Source: Actinomycetota bacterium (GTDB taxonomy: Bacteria; Actinomycetota; Acidimicrobiia; Acidimicrobiales; Microtrichaceae). From it: 16,654 nt of DNA. The notes under the pieces are model-generated. The model ran no database searches, was not told the DNA's origin, and worked only from the letters and a program-made list of their open reading frames with translations. Both the position numbers and the translations under genes were made by a program. Shown piece after piece: positions 1 through 5,532 of this stretch. The stretch lies in contig SXMI01000208.1 in the NCBI GenBank assembly GCA_005777415.1, positions 1 to 16,654 of the forward strand, given 5' to 3'. The first letter of the stretch is position 1; the number at the start of each line of letters is the position of its first letter.

Positions 1-481
1 CGAAGTACTGCTTGACGATCTCGGGGTACTCCCGCAGTGCGGTGTCCATGTCGCAGAACACGACGCCCTGACGCTCGAGGTCCTCACGGTTGCGGTGGAA
101 CACCACCTCGGACTCGTACTGGGCCGTGACGCCAGCGAGGTACTTGCGCTCCGCCTCGGGGATGCCGAGCTTCTCGTAGGTGTTCTTGATCGCGTCCGGG
201 AGGTCGTCCCAGTCCTCGACCTGCCCCTCCGTCGGCTTGATGTAGTAGTAGATGTCGTCGAAGAAGATCTCCGACATGTCGCCGCCCCAGTTGGGCATGG
301 GCCGACGGTCGAAGGCGTTCAGGCTCTTGAGCCGGAAGTCGAGCATCCAGTCGGGCTCGCCCTTCATCCACGACATCTCCCGCACGATCGCCTCGTCGAG
401 GCCTCGCTTCGGCTTGAAGACGTAGTCCTCCTCGTCGCTCCAACCGAGCGAGTACTTGGAGAGGTCGAGGTCGACCGACAT
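1..481 (-). CDS. sufB: Fe-S cluster assembly scaffold SufB (partial, N-terminal 160 residues)
   Basis: The visible part starts MSVDLDLSKYSLGW and continues with the acidic, aromatic-rich N-terminal region typical of SufB, including MSWMKGEPDWML, MPNWGGDMSEIFFDDIYYY, EDWDDLPDAIKNTY and LAGVTAQYESEVVFH. SufB proteins have about 470 residues, so roughly two thirds, including the beta-helical core, lies beyond the left edge; the reading frame is open to base 1. SufB with SufC and SufD forms the cytoplasmic SUF scaffold on which iron-sulfur clusters are built. The ATG at 481 is preceded by AGGAG about 8 bases upstream. The gene is divergent from a DUF2752 gene; many actinobacterial suf operons have a SufR-type repressor gene directly upstream, and none is seen here. 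The identification rests on recalled family sequence and is strong. Confidence 0.95.
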   Translation of the reverse strand, partial: MSVDLDLSKYSLGWSDEEDYVFKPKRGLDEAIVREMSWMKGEPDWMLDFRLKSLNAFDRRPMPNWGGDMSEIFFDDIYYYIKPTEGQVEDWDDLPDAIKNTYEKLGIPEAERKYLAGVTAQYESEVVFHRNREDLERQGVVFCDMDTALREYPEIVKQYF

Positions 482-519
482 GGGGCGCTCCTGGGTCGTG
501 GGGGATTTCTCCTACGGGG

Positions 520-525
520 ATAGTA
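520..525 (-). promoter_or_regulatory. candidate -10 box of sufB
   Basis: TACTAT on the minus strand lies 38 bases before the sufB ATG and matches the TAnnnT -10 pattern seen elsewhere in the window. The intervening leader carries the AGGAG ribosome-binding site. No convincing -35 is seen; the inverted repeat at 541-556 occupies that position. Confidence 0.4.
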
Positions 526-540
526 ACAACCCGGGCCGCC

Positions 541-556
541 TGCCGACAGGTCGGCA
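541..556. promoter_or_regulatory. inverted repeat between sufB and the DUF2752 gene (candidate operator)
   Basis: TGCCGA-cagg-TCGGCA is a perfect 6-bp inverted repeat with a 4-base spacer. It lies between the two outward-facing -10 boxes and covers the place where the -35 region of either promoter would be, so a bound protein could affect both genes. GC-rich DNA makes such short dyads by chance, and no known regulator site is recognised. Confidence 0.3.
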
Positions 557-562
557 CGGTCG

Positions 563-568
563 TAGCAT
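563..568 (+). promoter_or_regulatory. -10 box of a leaderless promoter for the DUF2752 gene
   Basis: TAGCAT is followed by exactly seven bases and then the GTG at 576. No Shine-Dalgarno sequence is present. The same TAnnnT-N7-start spacing recurs at four other genes in this window, which supports a transcript beginning at the start codon. Confidence 0.55.
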
Positions 569-575
569 CGGGCCC

Positions 576-1067
576 GTGAGCCATCAGGCGACGGCGACAC
601 CGCCCGCAGGAACGGACGACCCCGGATCGGACCGCTCGTCCGGACCCGGGTGGGTGGGCCCCGCCGTCGCCGTCGGCGCCGTGGCCTGCGGCTGCGTGCT
701 CACGGCGGCCTGGAACCCGGGCGACGACGGCGTGGCGCTCTGCGCCTCCCAGTCCGTGTTCGGCGTCGACTGCCCGTTCTGCGGCGGGATGCGCTGCGTG
801 AACGCCCTCACCCGCGGGGACTGGCTCGCCGCCGCCGACCACAACGTCCTGCTCGCCGTCGCCCTGCCGCTCGTCGCCGTCGGACTCCTCGTCTGGCTGT
901 GGCGGTCGTGGCGGGGCCGAACCACGCCGGTCCCCTGGCCGTCGTCGGCGCGGGCGTCGATCGCGCTGGGCGCCGTCGTCGTGGTGGTGCTGGCGGCGTT
1001 CACGGTCGCCCGCAACGTCGGCGGCCCGGCCTGGGTGGACTGGCTCGCCTCGACGTCGAGCGGCTGA
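576..1067 (+). CDS. DUF2752 family membrane protein
   Basis: This is a 163-residue protein with three likely membrane segments (about residues 26-47, 87-110 and 128-146). The family signature lies between the first two: a Cys-rich stretch CPFCGGMR (66-73) followed by ALTRGDWLAAADHNVLLA (77-94), matching the DUF2752 pattern C-P-x-C-G-x-x-R ... G-D-x-x-A-A-x-x-H-N. The function of DUF2752 is unknown. The paired cysteines next to a membrane segment suggest metal or redox chemistry, but that is inference. The GTG at 576 is chosen because a TAGCAT -10 box lies seven bases upstream. A longer in-frame ATG at 456 would overlap sufB and add a stretch unlike the family. The gene stands alone between divergent sufB and a convergent gamma-carbonic-anhydrase-like gene. 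Confidence 0.85.
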   Translation: MSHQATATPPAGTDDPGSDRSSGPGWVGPAVAVGAVACGCVLTAAWNPGDDGVALCASQSVFGVDCPFCGGMRCVNALTRGDWLAAADHNVLLAVALPLVAVGLLVWLWRSWRGRTTPVPWPSSARASIALGAVVVVVLAAFTVARNVGGPAWVDWLASTSSG

Positions 1068-1070
1068 CGA

Positions 1071-1086
1071 CCGCCGCGGCGGGCGG
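1071..1086. terminator. weak GC hairpin between convergent genes
   Basis: A 5-bp stem CCGCC/GGCGG with a 6-base loop sits in the 24-base gap between the convergent DUF2752 and carbonic-anhydrase-like genes; a perfect 12-bp palindrome (1071-1082) overlaps it. There is no T-tract, so it is at best a U-less bidirectional terminator and may be chance. Confidence 0.2.
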
Positions 1087-1091
1087 CCGGG

Positions 1092-1610
1092 TCAGTCGAG
1101 CCGGCGCAGGTGCTCGGCGTAGCGACCGGTCCGCTGCACGTACGAGGCCACGCCCAGGTCGAAGTGACCCGGGGTCACGGCGTCCTCACGGATGGTCGCC
1201 GGCACACCGAGGGCCATGGCCAGGGGCGGCACGACCTTGCGGTTGCCGACGAACGCTCCGGCCCCGACCACGGCCTCGCGGCCGATCCGGGCGTCGTGCA
1301 GCACGATCGAGCCGATCCCGATGAGCGCCTTGTCCTCGATCACGCAGCCCTCGAGCACCGCCTGGTGGCCGACGGTCACATCGTCGCCGAGCGTCGTCGG
1401 GTGCATCGGCGTCGTGTGGAGCACGGCCCCGTCCTGGATGCTGCACCGCTCGCCGATGTAGATGAAGCCGTCGTCACCGCGGACCACGGCACCCGGCCAC
1501 ACCGAGGACTGGGCACCGATGACGACCGAGCCGATGACGACCGCATCGGGGTGCACGTAGGCGGTCGGATGGATCTCGGGGACCTGCTCCCCCAGTGCGT
1601 AGACGGCCAC
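1092..1610 (-). CDS. gamma-carbonic-anhydrase-like left-handed beta-helix protein
   Basis: This is a 172-residue cytoplasmic hexapeptide-repeat protein (repeats roughly residues 15-125) of the YrdA/PaaY/CaiE gamma-carbonic anhydrase family, with the hallmark QDGAVLH (59-65) and VTVGHQAVLEGC (78-89). Family enzymes are trimers binding zinc or iron through three histidines, one at the end of QDG-x-x-LH and two in an H-x4-H pair. Here H65 and H82 are kept, but the last position is E87, so the canonical HHH site is incomplete. CO2 hydration is therefore uncertain; many relatives have other or unknown roles. The GTG start has GGGAG about 6 bases upstream. It follows the flavin reductase gene after 34 bases, probably on the same transcript. 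Confidence 0.88.
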   Translation of the reverse strand: MAVYALGEQVPEIHPTAYVHPDAVVIGSVVIGAQSSVWPGAVVRGDDGFIYIGERCSIQDGAVLHTTPMHPTTLGDDVTVGHQAVLEGCVIEDKALIGIGSIVLHDARIGREAVVGAGAFVGNRKVVPPLAMALGVPATIREDAVTPGHFDLGVASYVQRTGRYAEHLRRLD

Positions 1611-1644
1611 GGCCTGCTCCCTGCGTCCTCGACCCCGGCGCCGA

Positions 1645-2169
1645 TCAGCCGAGCGACTCGTGTCGGCCGTAGCCGCCGCGGGCGAACACGAGCGCGCCGA
1701 CGTCGGCCCGGTGGATCTCCAGCGCGCGGACCCGGCCGAGCACGACCACGTGGTCTCCGCCGGGGAACTGGTCGAACAGCTCGCAGTCGAGGTGGGCGAC
1801 CGCCTGGTGGATCAGCGGCGACCCGGTGATCGGAGCAGGTTCCCAGGAGATGTCGGCGAACTTGTCGTCGACGCGGGATGCGAAGGTGTTGCTGACCTCG
1901 TGCTGATCGTCGGCCAGCACGCTCACCCCGAACGCCCCGTGGGACTCGATGATCGGCCAGGTCGACGACCCCTCCGACACACAGAAGCCGACCAGCGGCG
2001 GGTCGAGCGAGACCGAAAAGAACGAGCCGATCGCCAGGCCCACGGGACGGTCGCCGTCACGGGCGGCGACCACGGTGACCCCGGTCGGGAAGTGCCCGAG
2101 CACCTGCCGGAACACCTGCGGGTCGATCTCCACCACGGCATCGCCGTCGGGTGCGGTCGGATCCGTCAT
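1645..2169 (-). CDS. flavin reductase family protein (FMN-binding split barrel)
   Basis: The 174-residue product shows the flavin reductase-like domain along its length: FRQVLGHFPTGVTVV (20-34), GLAIGSFFSVSLDPPLVGFCV (about 44-64, the flavin-binding strand and turn), FGVSVLADDQ (80-89) and the C-terminal GDHVVVLGRV (138-147). Proteins of this size are the NAD(P)H:flavin reductase partners of two-component monooxygenases (HpaC, RutF, HsaB types), passing reduced flavin to an oxygenase. No oxygenase gene is adjacent, so the partner is unknown. The ATG at 2169 has a TAGCCT box ten bases upstream and no ribosome-binding site, suggesting a nearly leaderless mRNA. It is followed by the carbonic-anhydrase-like gene in the same direction. 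Confidence 0.88.
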   Translation of the reverse strand: MTDPTAPDGDAVVEIDPQVFRQVLGHFPTGVTVVAARDGDRPVGLAIGSFFSVSLDPPLVGFCVSEGSSTWPIIESHGAFGVSVLADDQHEVSNTFASRVDDKFADISWEPAPITGSPLIHQAVAHLDCELFDQFPGGDHVVVLGRVRALEIHRADVGALVFARGGYGRHESLG

Positions 2170-2179
2170 ACGGCGGCGC

Positions 2180-2185
2180 AGGCTA
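2180..2185 (-). promoter_or_regulatory. -10 box of the flavin reductase gene
   Basis: TAGCCT (minus strand) lies ten bases before the ATG at 2169, within the 22-base gap after the metallo-beta-lactamase gene. A start site about 7-8 bases downstream would leave a leader of only 2-3 bases. The gene may thus have its own promoter in addition to readthrough. Confidence 0.4.
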
Positions 2186-2191
2186 GACGGT

Positions 2192-3100
2192 TCAGGCGCC
2201 CGCTGCCGCCGGCTGTGAGCCGGGGTCGCGGTCACGACGGGGGGCCGGGGCGGCCGGGTCGGCGGCCACCTCCAGCCGCAGGCCCTCGGACGCGGCGAGC
2301 ACCTGCTCGACGCCACGTTCGGCGGCCAGACGTCGGGCGCCGACGAGCAGCTCGTCGATGCGCACGTCGGTGTGGGCCGGGTCGTGGTGGAACAGCACCA
2401 GCGTGCGGGCGCCCGCCTGGGCCGCGACCTCCACGGCGTAGTCGACGGTGCAGTGGCCCCAGTCCGACCGCATGGAGAACTCCAGGTCGTCGAACTGCGC
2501 GTCGTGGATCAGGACGTCCACCCCGCGGCACAGGTCCAGGACCTCCGGGTCGACGTCGGTCGACCCGAGGACGGGCTGCTGGTGGTCGCTCACGTAGGCG
2601 ATGCTCACGCCGCCGGTCGTGATCCGGTAGCCGAAGGTCGGGCCGACGTGCGGCACCCAGGCGGCCTCGACCTGCGCTCCGGGGATGTCGAAGCTGCCCG
2701 CCGGCGTGTCGTGGAAGACGATGTCACCCGGCAGGTCGTCGACGGCCACCGGGAAGTAGGGAGGCTGGACGAACCGCCGGACCGCGGCCTCCAGGCCGTC
2801 GGGATCCTGGGTCGGACCGTAGAGGTCGAGTCGGGCACCGGGGACGAGCAGCGGCGAGAAGAACGGTAGGCCCTGCACGTGGTCCCAGTGGAGGTGGGTC
2901 ACCAGCGCCGTGCCGCGGAACGGTGCGTCGAACGGACGGTCGAGACCGAAGAAACGCAGTCCCGTTCCCAGGTCGAGGATCACCGGGTCGTGGTCCTCCG
3001 AGGTGACCACCACGCACGAGGTGTTGCCGCCGTAGCGCGCCACGCTGTCGCATGCGCACGGTGTGGAACCACGCACCCCGTAGAACGTGATCTCGGCCAT
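2192..3100 (-). CDS. metallo-beta-lactamase-fold hydrolase
   Basis: This is a 302-residue soluble protein of the MBL superfamily, subgroup starting ITFYGVRGSTP (4-14) followed by RYGGNTSCVVV. The dinuclear metal site is complete: HLHWDH (69-74), H151 in WVPHVGP, D172 in AYVSDH, and a C-terminal H in LVLFHHDP (235-241). A second HD at 199-200 (LIHDAQ) and DWGH (213-216) are typical of the RNase Z, PhnP and class II cyclic-phosphodiesterase-like branch. Such proteins hydrolyse phosphodiesters, but the substrate cannot be read from the sequence. The C-terminal 25 residues are Ala/Pro/Arg-rich and probably disordered. The ATG at 3100 has a close AGGGGG stretch. A -10-like TATCGT about 50 bases upstream suggests an independent leadered promoter. 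It is followed after 22 bases by the flavin reductase gene. Confidence 0.88.
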   Translation of the reverse strand: MAEITFYGVRGSTPCACDSVARYGGNTSCVVVTSEDHDPVILDLGTGLRFFGLDRPFDAPFRGTALVTHLHWDHVQGLPFFSPLLVPGARLDLYGPTQDPDGLEAAVRRFVQPPYFPVAVDDLPGDIVFHDTPAGSFDIPGAQVEAAWVPHVGPTFGYRITTGGVSIAYVSDHQQPVLGSTDVDPEVLDLCRGVDVLIHDAQFDDLEFSMRSDWGHCTVDYAVEVAAQAGARTLVLFHHDPAHTDVRIDELLVGARRLAAERGVEQVLAASEGLRLEVAADPAAPAPRRDRDPGSQPAAAGA

Positions 3101-3151
3101 GCCCCCTCGGCAGGTGCGTCGGTCCCGGCATCGGCCCCCGGGAGTGCTCCA

Positions 3152-3157
3152 ACGATA
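3152..3157 (-). promoter_or_regulatory. candidate -10 box of the MBL-fold hydrolase gene
   Basis: TATCGT on the minus strand lies in the 107-base gap between mutY and the hydrolase gene, 51 bases before the ATG. A short dyad GGAG-TG-CTCC (3141-3150) overlaps the expected start of transcription. No clear -35 is seen. Confidence 0.35.
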
Positions 3158-3207
3158 GGTGAACGCCAGGGGAACGGACACGGGGGTGTGACGGATATCT
3201 CGGTCCC

Positions 3208-4110
3208 TCAGTCGCCACCCAGGTGGAGTCGGGCGGCCCGTCGGTGGACCAGGCCGTCGGCCAGCAGCGACTGCACCAGGTCGTCCACCTCGGCCGGGTC
3301 GCGCCCCGCCCACCCGACCAGTTCGGCGACGTCGAGGAGCCTCACCGGTCCACCCTCGAGCGCCCGGAGCAGCCGGCCGCGGGCCTGTCGGGCCGACCCG
3401 GCGAAGGGCGCCTGGCGGACCGAGACCCCGGCCGACCTCGTGGCCGGGTCGGGAGACGGCCACCGGGCCCGGGCCCAGGCGCAGGTCCGTCGGACGGGAC
3501 AGCCGCTGCAGGCCGGGTCCTTCGGTCGGCACCGCTCGGCACCCAGATCGAGCAGCCCCTGGTTCCAGGCCCATCCGTGGCCGGCGGGCACCCAGGCGTC
3601 GGCCGCGGCCTGGGCCCGTGCGGGGGTGAGCCGCTCCCCCGCCCGCCTCGCCAGCACCCGGCCGGTGTTGGTGTCGACGACGGCGACGTCCTGTTCGAAG
3701 GCGAACGCCAGCACGGCCCGGGCCGTGTACGGACCGATGCCCGGCAGGGCGAGCAGCGCGGACAGGTCCTGGGGCAGCTGCCCGCCGTGCTCGGCGACCA
3801 CCCGCTGGGCGGTGCTCCGCAGGTTGCGGGCCCGGCGCGGGTAGCCGAGTCCGCTCCACGCCCGGAGCACCTCGTCGAGCGGTGCCGCCGCACAGGCCGC
3901 CGGGTCGGGGTACGCCGCGGTGAAGGCCTCGTAGCGCGGGACGACCCGGTCCGCCTGCGTCTGCTGCAGCATGACCTCGGCCACCAGCACCCGCCACGGG
4001 TCCCGGGTCCGGCGCCACGGGAGATCACGGTGGTGGGCGGCGGCCCAGTCGAGCACCCGCCGCTGTTCGGCGGTCGTCACCGCCGCCCCGGTGGACGGCC
4101 GACGGCTCAC
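3208..4110 (-). CDS. mutY: A/G-specific adenine glycosylase MutY
   Basis: The 300-residue product is a HhH-GPD DNA glycosylase that removes adenine mispaired with 8-oxoguanine. Visible elements, in order: PWRRTRDPW (31-39), the catalytic glutamate E45 in AEVMLQQTQ, GLGYPRRARNL (87-97), the helix-hairpin-helix LPGIGPYTA (122-130), the catalytic aspartate D146 in VVDTNTGRVLAR, LDLGAERC, and a [4Fe-4S] ligand set C194-x6-C201-x2-C204-x5-C210. The usual C-terminal NUDIX-like 8-oxoG-recognition domain is absent; about 90 residues of different, Ala/Arg-rich sequence follow. The GTG at 4110 is preferred because it overlaps the stop of the upstream methyltransferase as GTGA, implying translational coupling; GTG at 4080 is the alternative (290 residues). 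It is third in a MaoC-methyltransferase-mutY cluster. Confidence 0.93.
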   Translation of the reverse strand: MSRRPSTGAAVTTAEQRRVLDWAAAHHRDLPWRRTRDPWRVLVAEVMLQQTQADRVVPRYEAFTAAYPDPAACAAAPLDEVLRAWSGLGYPRRARNLRSTAQRVVAEHGGQLPQDLSALLALPGIGPYTARAVLAFAFEQDVAVVDTNTGRVLARRAGERLTPARAQAAADAWVPAGHGWAWNQGLLDLGAERCRPKDPACSGCPVRRTCAWARARWPSPDPATRSAGVSVRQAPFAGSARQARGRLLRALEGGPVRLLDVAELVGWAGRDPAEVDDLVQSLLADGLVHRRAARLHLGGD

Positions 4111-4886
4111 GGGTCGAGCGGGGCGCACCGGTCCAGGACCGTGTGGTGCGGGTAGTCGAAGGTGCCCTCGAGCCCGTGGGCGTCGCGCAGCAGCCGCGCG
4201 GCCTCCTCGAGCAGGGCGGCCTGTCGCTCCGGCGGCAACACGGCGACGAACGAGATGGACCGGACCCGGTCGAGGACGCCGTCGACGGTGGTCGACACCG
4301 GGTTGTCGAAGCGCTCCTCGACCAGGTCGCCGAACCCACCGGCCGATTCGACCACCCGGGCCCACCGGCGCTCGTCGTGCTGGGAGTACGGGCGGCCGCC
4401 GCTGTGGTGCTCGACCAGGTCGTCGAGGTCCGCCACCCACCCGACGGATGCGTCACGCACGTTCCAGGCGAGCACCAGTTGGCCGCCCGGACGCAGCACC
4501 CGCCGGATCTCGGCGAGCGCCGCCGGGGGGTCGAACCAGTGGAACGCCTGGGCGACCGTCACCAGGTCGAACGACCCGCGGCGCACCGGGAGCGCCTCGG
4601 CGACCCCGCCGACGCAAGGCACCGCCGGCAGCGACCGCCGCAACTGGGCGGCCATCTCCGCGAGCGGCTCGACGGCGGTGCAGCGAAGCCCGGCCCGGGC
4701 GAGCTGGCCGGTGAGGATCCCCGTCCCGGCAGCGACGTCGAGCACCTCGGCATCCCGCCCGGCCGGGGTCGACCGGGCCACCTCCACGATGCGGCCGACG
4801 GCGGCCCGGGCGTAGGTCGGCCGGATCCGCGAGTAGGTCGGCGCCGCAGCGGCGAACCCGCCGGCGGCGACCGGGTCGACCGTCAC
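4107..4886 (-). CDS. class I SAM-dependent methyltransferase
   Basis: This 259-residue protein has a clear Rossmann methyltransferase core: motif I VLDVAAGTGILT (48-59), the acidic end of strand 2 AVEPLAEM (71-78), GVAEALPVRRGSFDLVTVAQAFHWF (motifs II-III, about 94-118) and LRPGGQLVLAWN (131-142). The order and the AFHWFD motif match the Methyltransf_11/UbiE-like group that methylates small molecules; the substrate is unknown. A second half rich in acidic residues and aromatics (about 150-259) probably forms the substrate lid. Translation starts at a GTG ten bases after the MaoC stop without a visible ribosome-binding site, and its TGA overlaps the mutY GTG, so the three genes look cotranscribed. 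Confidence 0.88.
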   Translation of the reverse strand: MTVDPVAAGGFAAAAPTYSRIRPTYARAAVGRIVEVARSTPAGRDAEVLDVAAGTGILTGQLARAGLRCTAVEPLAEMAAQLRRSLPAVPCVGGVAEALPVRRGSFDLVTVAQAFHWFDPPAALAEIRRVLRPGGQLVLAWNVRDASVGWVADLDDLVEHHSGGRPYSQHDERRWARVVESAGGFGDLVEERFDNPVSTTVDGVLDRVRSISFVAVLPPERQAALLEEAARLLRDAHGLEGTFDYPHHTVLDRCAPLDP

Positions 4887-4896
4887 CCGGCGGCGC

Positions 4897-5409
4897 TCAG
4901 GCGTCCCAGACGTCGTCGCCGTAGGGCCGCTTGCGGACCGGGGCGGACTCGGCCTTCCACACCATCACCTTGCGCCGGAAGTAGCAGACCTCGACGCCGT
5001 GCTGGTTGAACCCCTTGGTCTCGACCGTGACGATCCCCCGGTCGCCCTTGGAGGACTCCCGCTTCTCGAGCACCCGCGTCTCGGCGTAGATCGTGTCGCC
5101 GTGGAAGGTCGGGTTCTTGTGCTGGAGCGTCTCGATCTCCAGGTTGGCGATGGCCGCGCCCGACACGTCGGGGACGCTCATGCCCAGCACCAGCGAGTAC
5201 ACGAGGTTGCCGACCACGACGTTCTTCCCGTGCACCGTCTCGTTCTGCGCGAACCACTCGTTGGTGTGCAACGGGTGGTGGTTCATCGTGATCATGCAGA
5301 ACAGGTGGTCGTCGTACTCGGTGACGGTCTTGCCGGGCCAGTGCCGGTAGATGTCGCCGGGCTCGAAGTCCTCGAGGTAGCGGCCGAACGGACGATCGTG
5401 GACGGTCAT
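4897..5409 (-). CDS. MaoC-family hydratase, probable mesaconyl-CoA hydratase
   Basis: The 170-residue hot-dog-fold protein begins GRYLEDFEPGDIYRHWPGKTVTEYDD (about 9-34). It contains MITMNHHPLHTN (39-50), GMSVPDVSGAAIANLE (76-91) and TFHGDTIYAETRVLEKRES (101-119). This closely resembles the short MaoC-like protein encoded beside the CitE-like lyase and the methylsuccinyl-CoA dehydrogenase in Streptomyces ethylmalonyl-CoA gene clusters, where the step is mesaconyl-C1-CoA to beta-methylmalyl-CoA. Its divergent neighbour here is such a dehydrogenase, which supports the assignment. In the usual hydratase motif G-D-x-N-P-x-H the aspartate is the base; here the matching residue is N43 while H48 is kept, so the catalytic detail differs. 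The ATG has AGGAG seven bases upstream. Confidence 0.82.
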   Translation of the reverse strand: MTVHDRPFGRYLEDFEPGDIYRHWPGKTVTEYDDHLFCMITMNHHPLHTNEWFAQNETVHGKNVVVGNLVYSLVLGMSVPDVSGAAIANLEIETLQHKNPTFHGDTIYAETRVLEKRESSKGDRGIVTVETKGFNQHGVEVCYFRRKVMVWKAESAPVRKRPYGDDVWDA

Positions 5410-5445
5410 GTGCGTGCTCCTGTGCTGCTCGGGCCGGACCGCCGG

Positions 5446-5451
5446 ACGGTA
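5446..5451 (-). promoter_or_regulatory. possible -10 box of the MaoC gene
   Basis: TACCGT (minus strand) sits 36 bases before the MaoC ATG, giving a leader that includes the AGGAG ribosome-binding site. It fits TAnnnT but has no recognisable -35, so it is only a candidate. Confidence 0.3.
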
Positions 5452-5472
5452 CCGCTCGGCACTCGGCGGCGG

Positions 5473-5498
5473 CCAGCCCCGACCGGGCCGGGGCTTGG
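5473..5498. repeat. imperfect inverted repeat between MaoC and mcd
   Basis: CCAGCCCC and GGGGCTTGG flank a 9-base spacer; AGCCCC/GGGGCT pairs perfectly and one extra T bulges the outer CC/GG. It lies in the 123-base divergent intergenic region, just upstream of the mcd promoter, and could be an operator for a shared regulator. GC-rich chance pairing is the alternative. Confidence 0.25.
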
Positions 5499-5519
5499 GA
5501 GCCGCAAGTGACCCGGCGG

Positions 5520-5525
5520 TAACCT
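5520..5525 (+). promoter_or_regulatory. -10 box of a leaderless promoter for mcd
   Basis: TAACCT is followed by seven bases and then the ATG at 5533, with no ribosome-binding site. A weak -35 candidate TTGGGA (5495-5500) lies 19 bases upstream. Confidence 0.55.
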
Positions 5526-5532
5526 GCCGACC

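Noticed and set aside
456..575. Longer start (ATG 456) for the DUF2752 protein
   Set aside because: It would overlap the divergent sufB start and add 40 residues unlike the family; the GTG at 576 has a correctly spaced promoter box.
1071..1082. Perfect 12-bp palindrome CCGCCGCGGCGG considered as an operator
   Set aside because: It lies between the 3' ends of convergent genes and is pure G/C in a very GC-rich genome, where such strings are common; listed only as part of a weak hairpin.
2192..4018. Minus-strand open frame joining part of mutY to the MBL-fold hydrolase as one fusion protein
   Set aside because: The upstream half is out of frame with mutY and is an Arg/Gly/Pro-rich shadow. The hydrolase's conserved N-terminus ITFYGVRGSTP begins just after the ATG at 3100.
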